Assembly: GCF_000304475.1 (NCBI RefSeq)
Contig: NC_018942.1
Span: 1-64,000, forward strand
Direction of reading: 5' to 3'
DNA from: Kazachstania africana CBS 2517
Lineage: Eukaryota; Ascomycota; Saccharomycetes; Saccharomycetales; Saccharomycetaceae
DNA length: 64,000 nt
The notes under the pieces are model-generated. The model was not told the DNA's origin and made no database searches. It worked only from the letters and a program-made list of their open reading frames with translations. This document shows, one piece after another, positions 63,699 to 64,000 of the stretch (positions are counted from its first letter, which is position 1; every line of letters begins with the position of its first letter). Made by a program: the position numbers and the translations under genes.

Positions 63699-64000
63699 AT
63701 GATAGACTCTGCCAATGTCAAGGCACTCCTAGAGAATACTTTGAACGGCATTTCATGCCAAAATGTGCCATTTAGAACGAACGCTCTGAGTTCATCCGTC
63801 GTCCTTTCATCAAAGAATGGCTCTATAATATCCTATGCCATAGATAATAGTAACCCTGAAAGTAGTACATCACTCAGTAATCTGAAAATGATGAGTCTTC
63901 TCAGTAAAGATAAATGGAATGATGACGAAAGTCAGCCATCGGAACAAACAACAAAAAGTTGCTATCAATATCAATGGAACGCTAAGGGTACTGGCTACAA
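63699..64000 (+). CDS. SLM4: EGO complex subunit Slm4/Ego3, 3' end cut by the window
   Basis: The first 100 residues are present; the frame is open to the last base. It begins MIDSANVKALLENTL. The strongest match to S. cerevisiae Slm4 (162 residues) is LSNLKMMSLLSKDKWNDDE. Ego3 is a roadblock-fold protein on the vacuole membrane that, with Ego1, Ego2 and the Gtr GTPases, relays amino-acid supply to TORC1. Its place beside ECM33 matches S. cerevisiae (YBR077C-YBR078W). The ATG at 63699 is chosen because the family start aligns there. Confidence 0.92.
   Translation, partial: MIDSANVKALLENTLNGISCQNVPFRTNALSSSVVLSSKNGSIISYAIDNSNPESSTSLSNLKMMSLLSKDKWNDDESQPSEQTTKSCYQYQWNAKGTGY

Overview
The window is nuclear DNA from a budding yeast of the Saccharomycetaceae. 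It is AT-rich and its genes are compact. The three introns found all start with GTATGT and end in AG, and two of them carry an exact TACTAAC branch site. Gene content and order match Saccharomyces. The species cannot be named from the sequence alone. A two-base N gap at 21634-21635 shows that this is a draft assembly.

Two halves are visible. From about 29 kb leftward the window looks subtelomeric. It holds sparse family genes (an MCH-type monocarboxylate permease relative, a DUP/COS-type membrane protein, two Ser/Thr-rich GPI-type wall proteins, a GRE2-type reductase, a CRG1-type methyltransferase, a hexose transporter and a FRE6-type ferric reductase). Among them lie decayed material: a Ty1/copia pol relic, an FLR1-type drug-transporter pseudogene, a broken secreted-protein gene and several unrecognised degenerate frames. 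The first 4.9 kb has no convincing gene. It shows an extreme loss of G on the top strand that fades with distance from the left end, and it contains strongly diverged tandem units of about 890 bp. It is the least explained part of the window.

From about 29 kb rightward the order is conserved: FRE6-type, LDB18, then AAC (PET9/AAC3), RPL19, MIS1, TEC1, MAK21, UBC4/5, a tRNA-Arg/tRNA-Asp pair, SPT7, SEC18, TIF32, ECM33 and SLM4 (cut by the window end). From memory, AAC3-RPL19A-MIS1-TEC1-UBC4-SPT7-SEC18-TIF32-ECM33-SLM4 is the order on S. cerevisiae chromosome II. MAK21-UBC5 and LDB18-FRE6 are neighbours there on chromosomes IV and XII. MAK21 lying between TEC1 and the UBC gene therefore looks like the order before those blocks were separated.

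The right half is mostly housekeeping. It covers translation (RPL19, TIF32, two tRNAs), ribosome assembly (MAK21), one-carbon metabolism (MIS1), ADP/ATP exchange (AAC), SAGA transcription (SPT7), membrane fusion (SEC18), ubiquitin conjugation (UBC4), wall integrity (ECM33), TORC1 signalling (SLM4), dynactin (LDB18) and filamentation control (TEC1). Readable control sites include PAC and RRPE motifs before MAK21, an RRPE-like motif before TIF32, and a combined Tec1/Ste12-type element before TEC1. All identifications come from reading the sequence against remembered families; no search was run.
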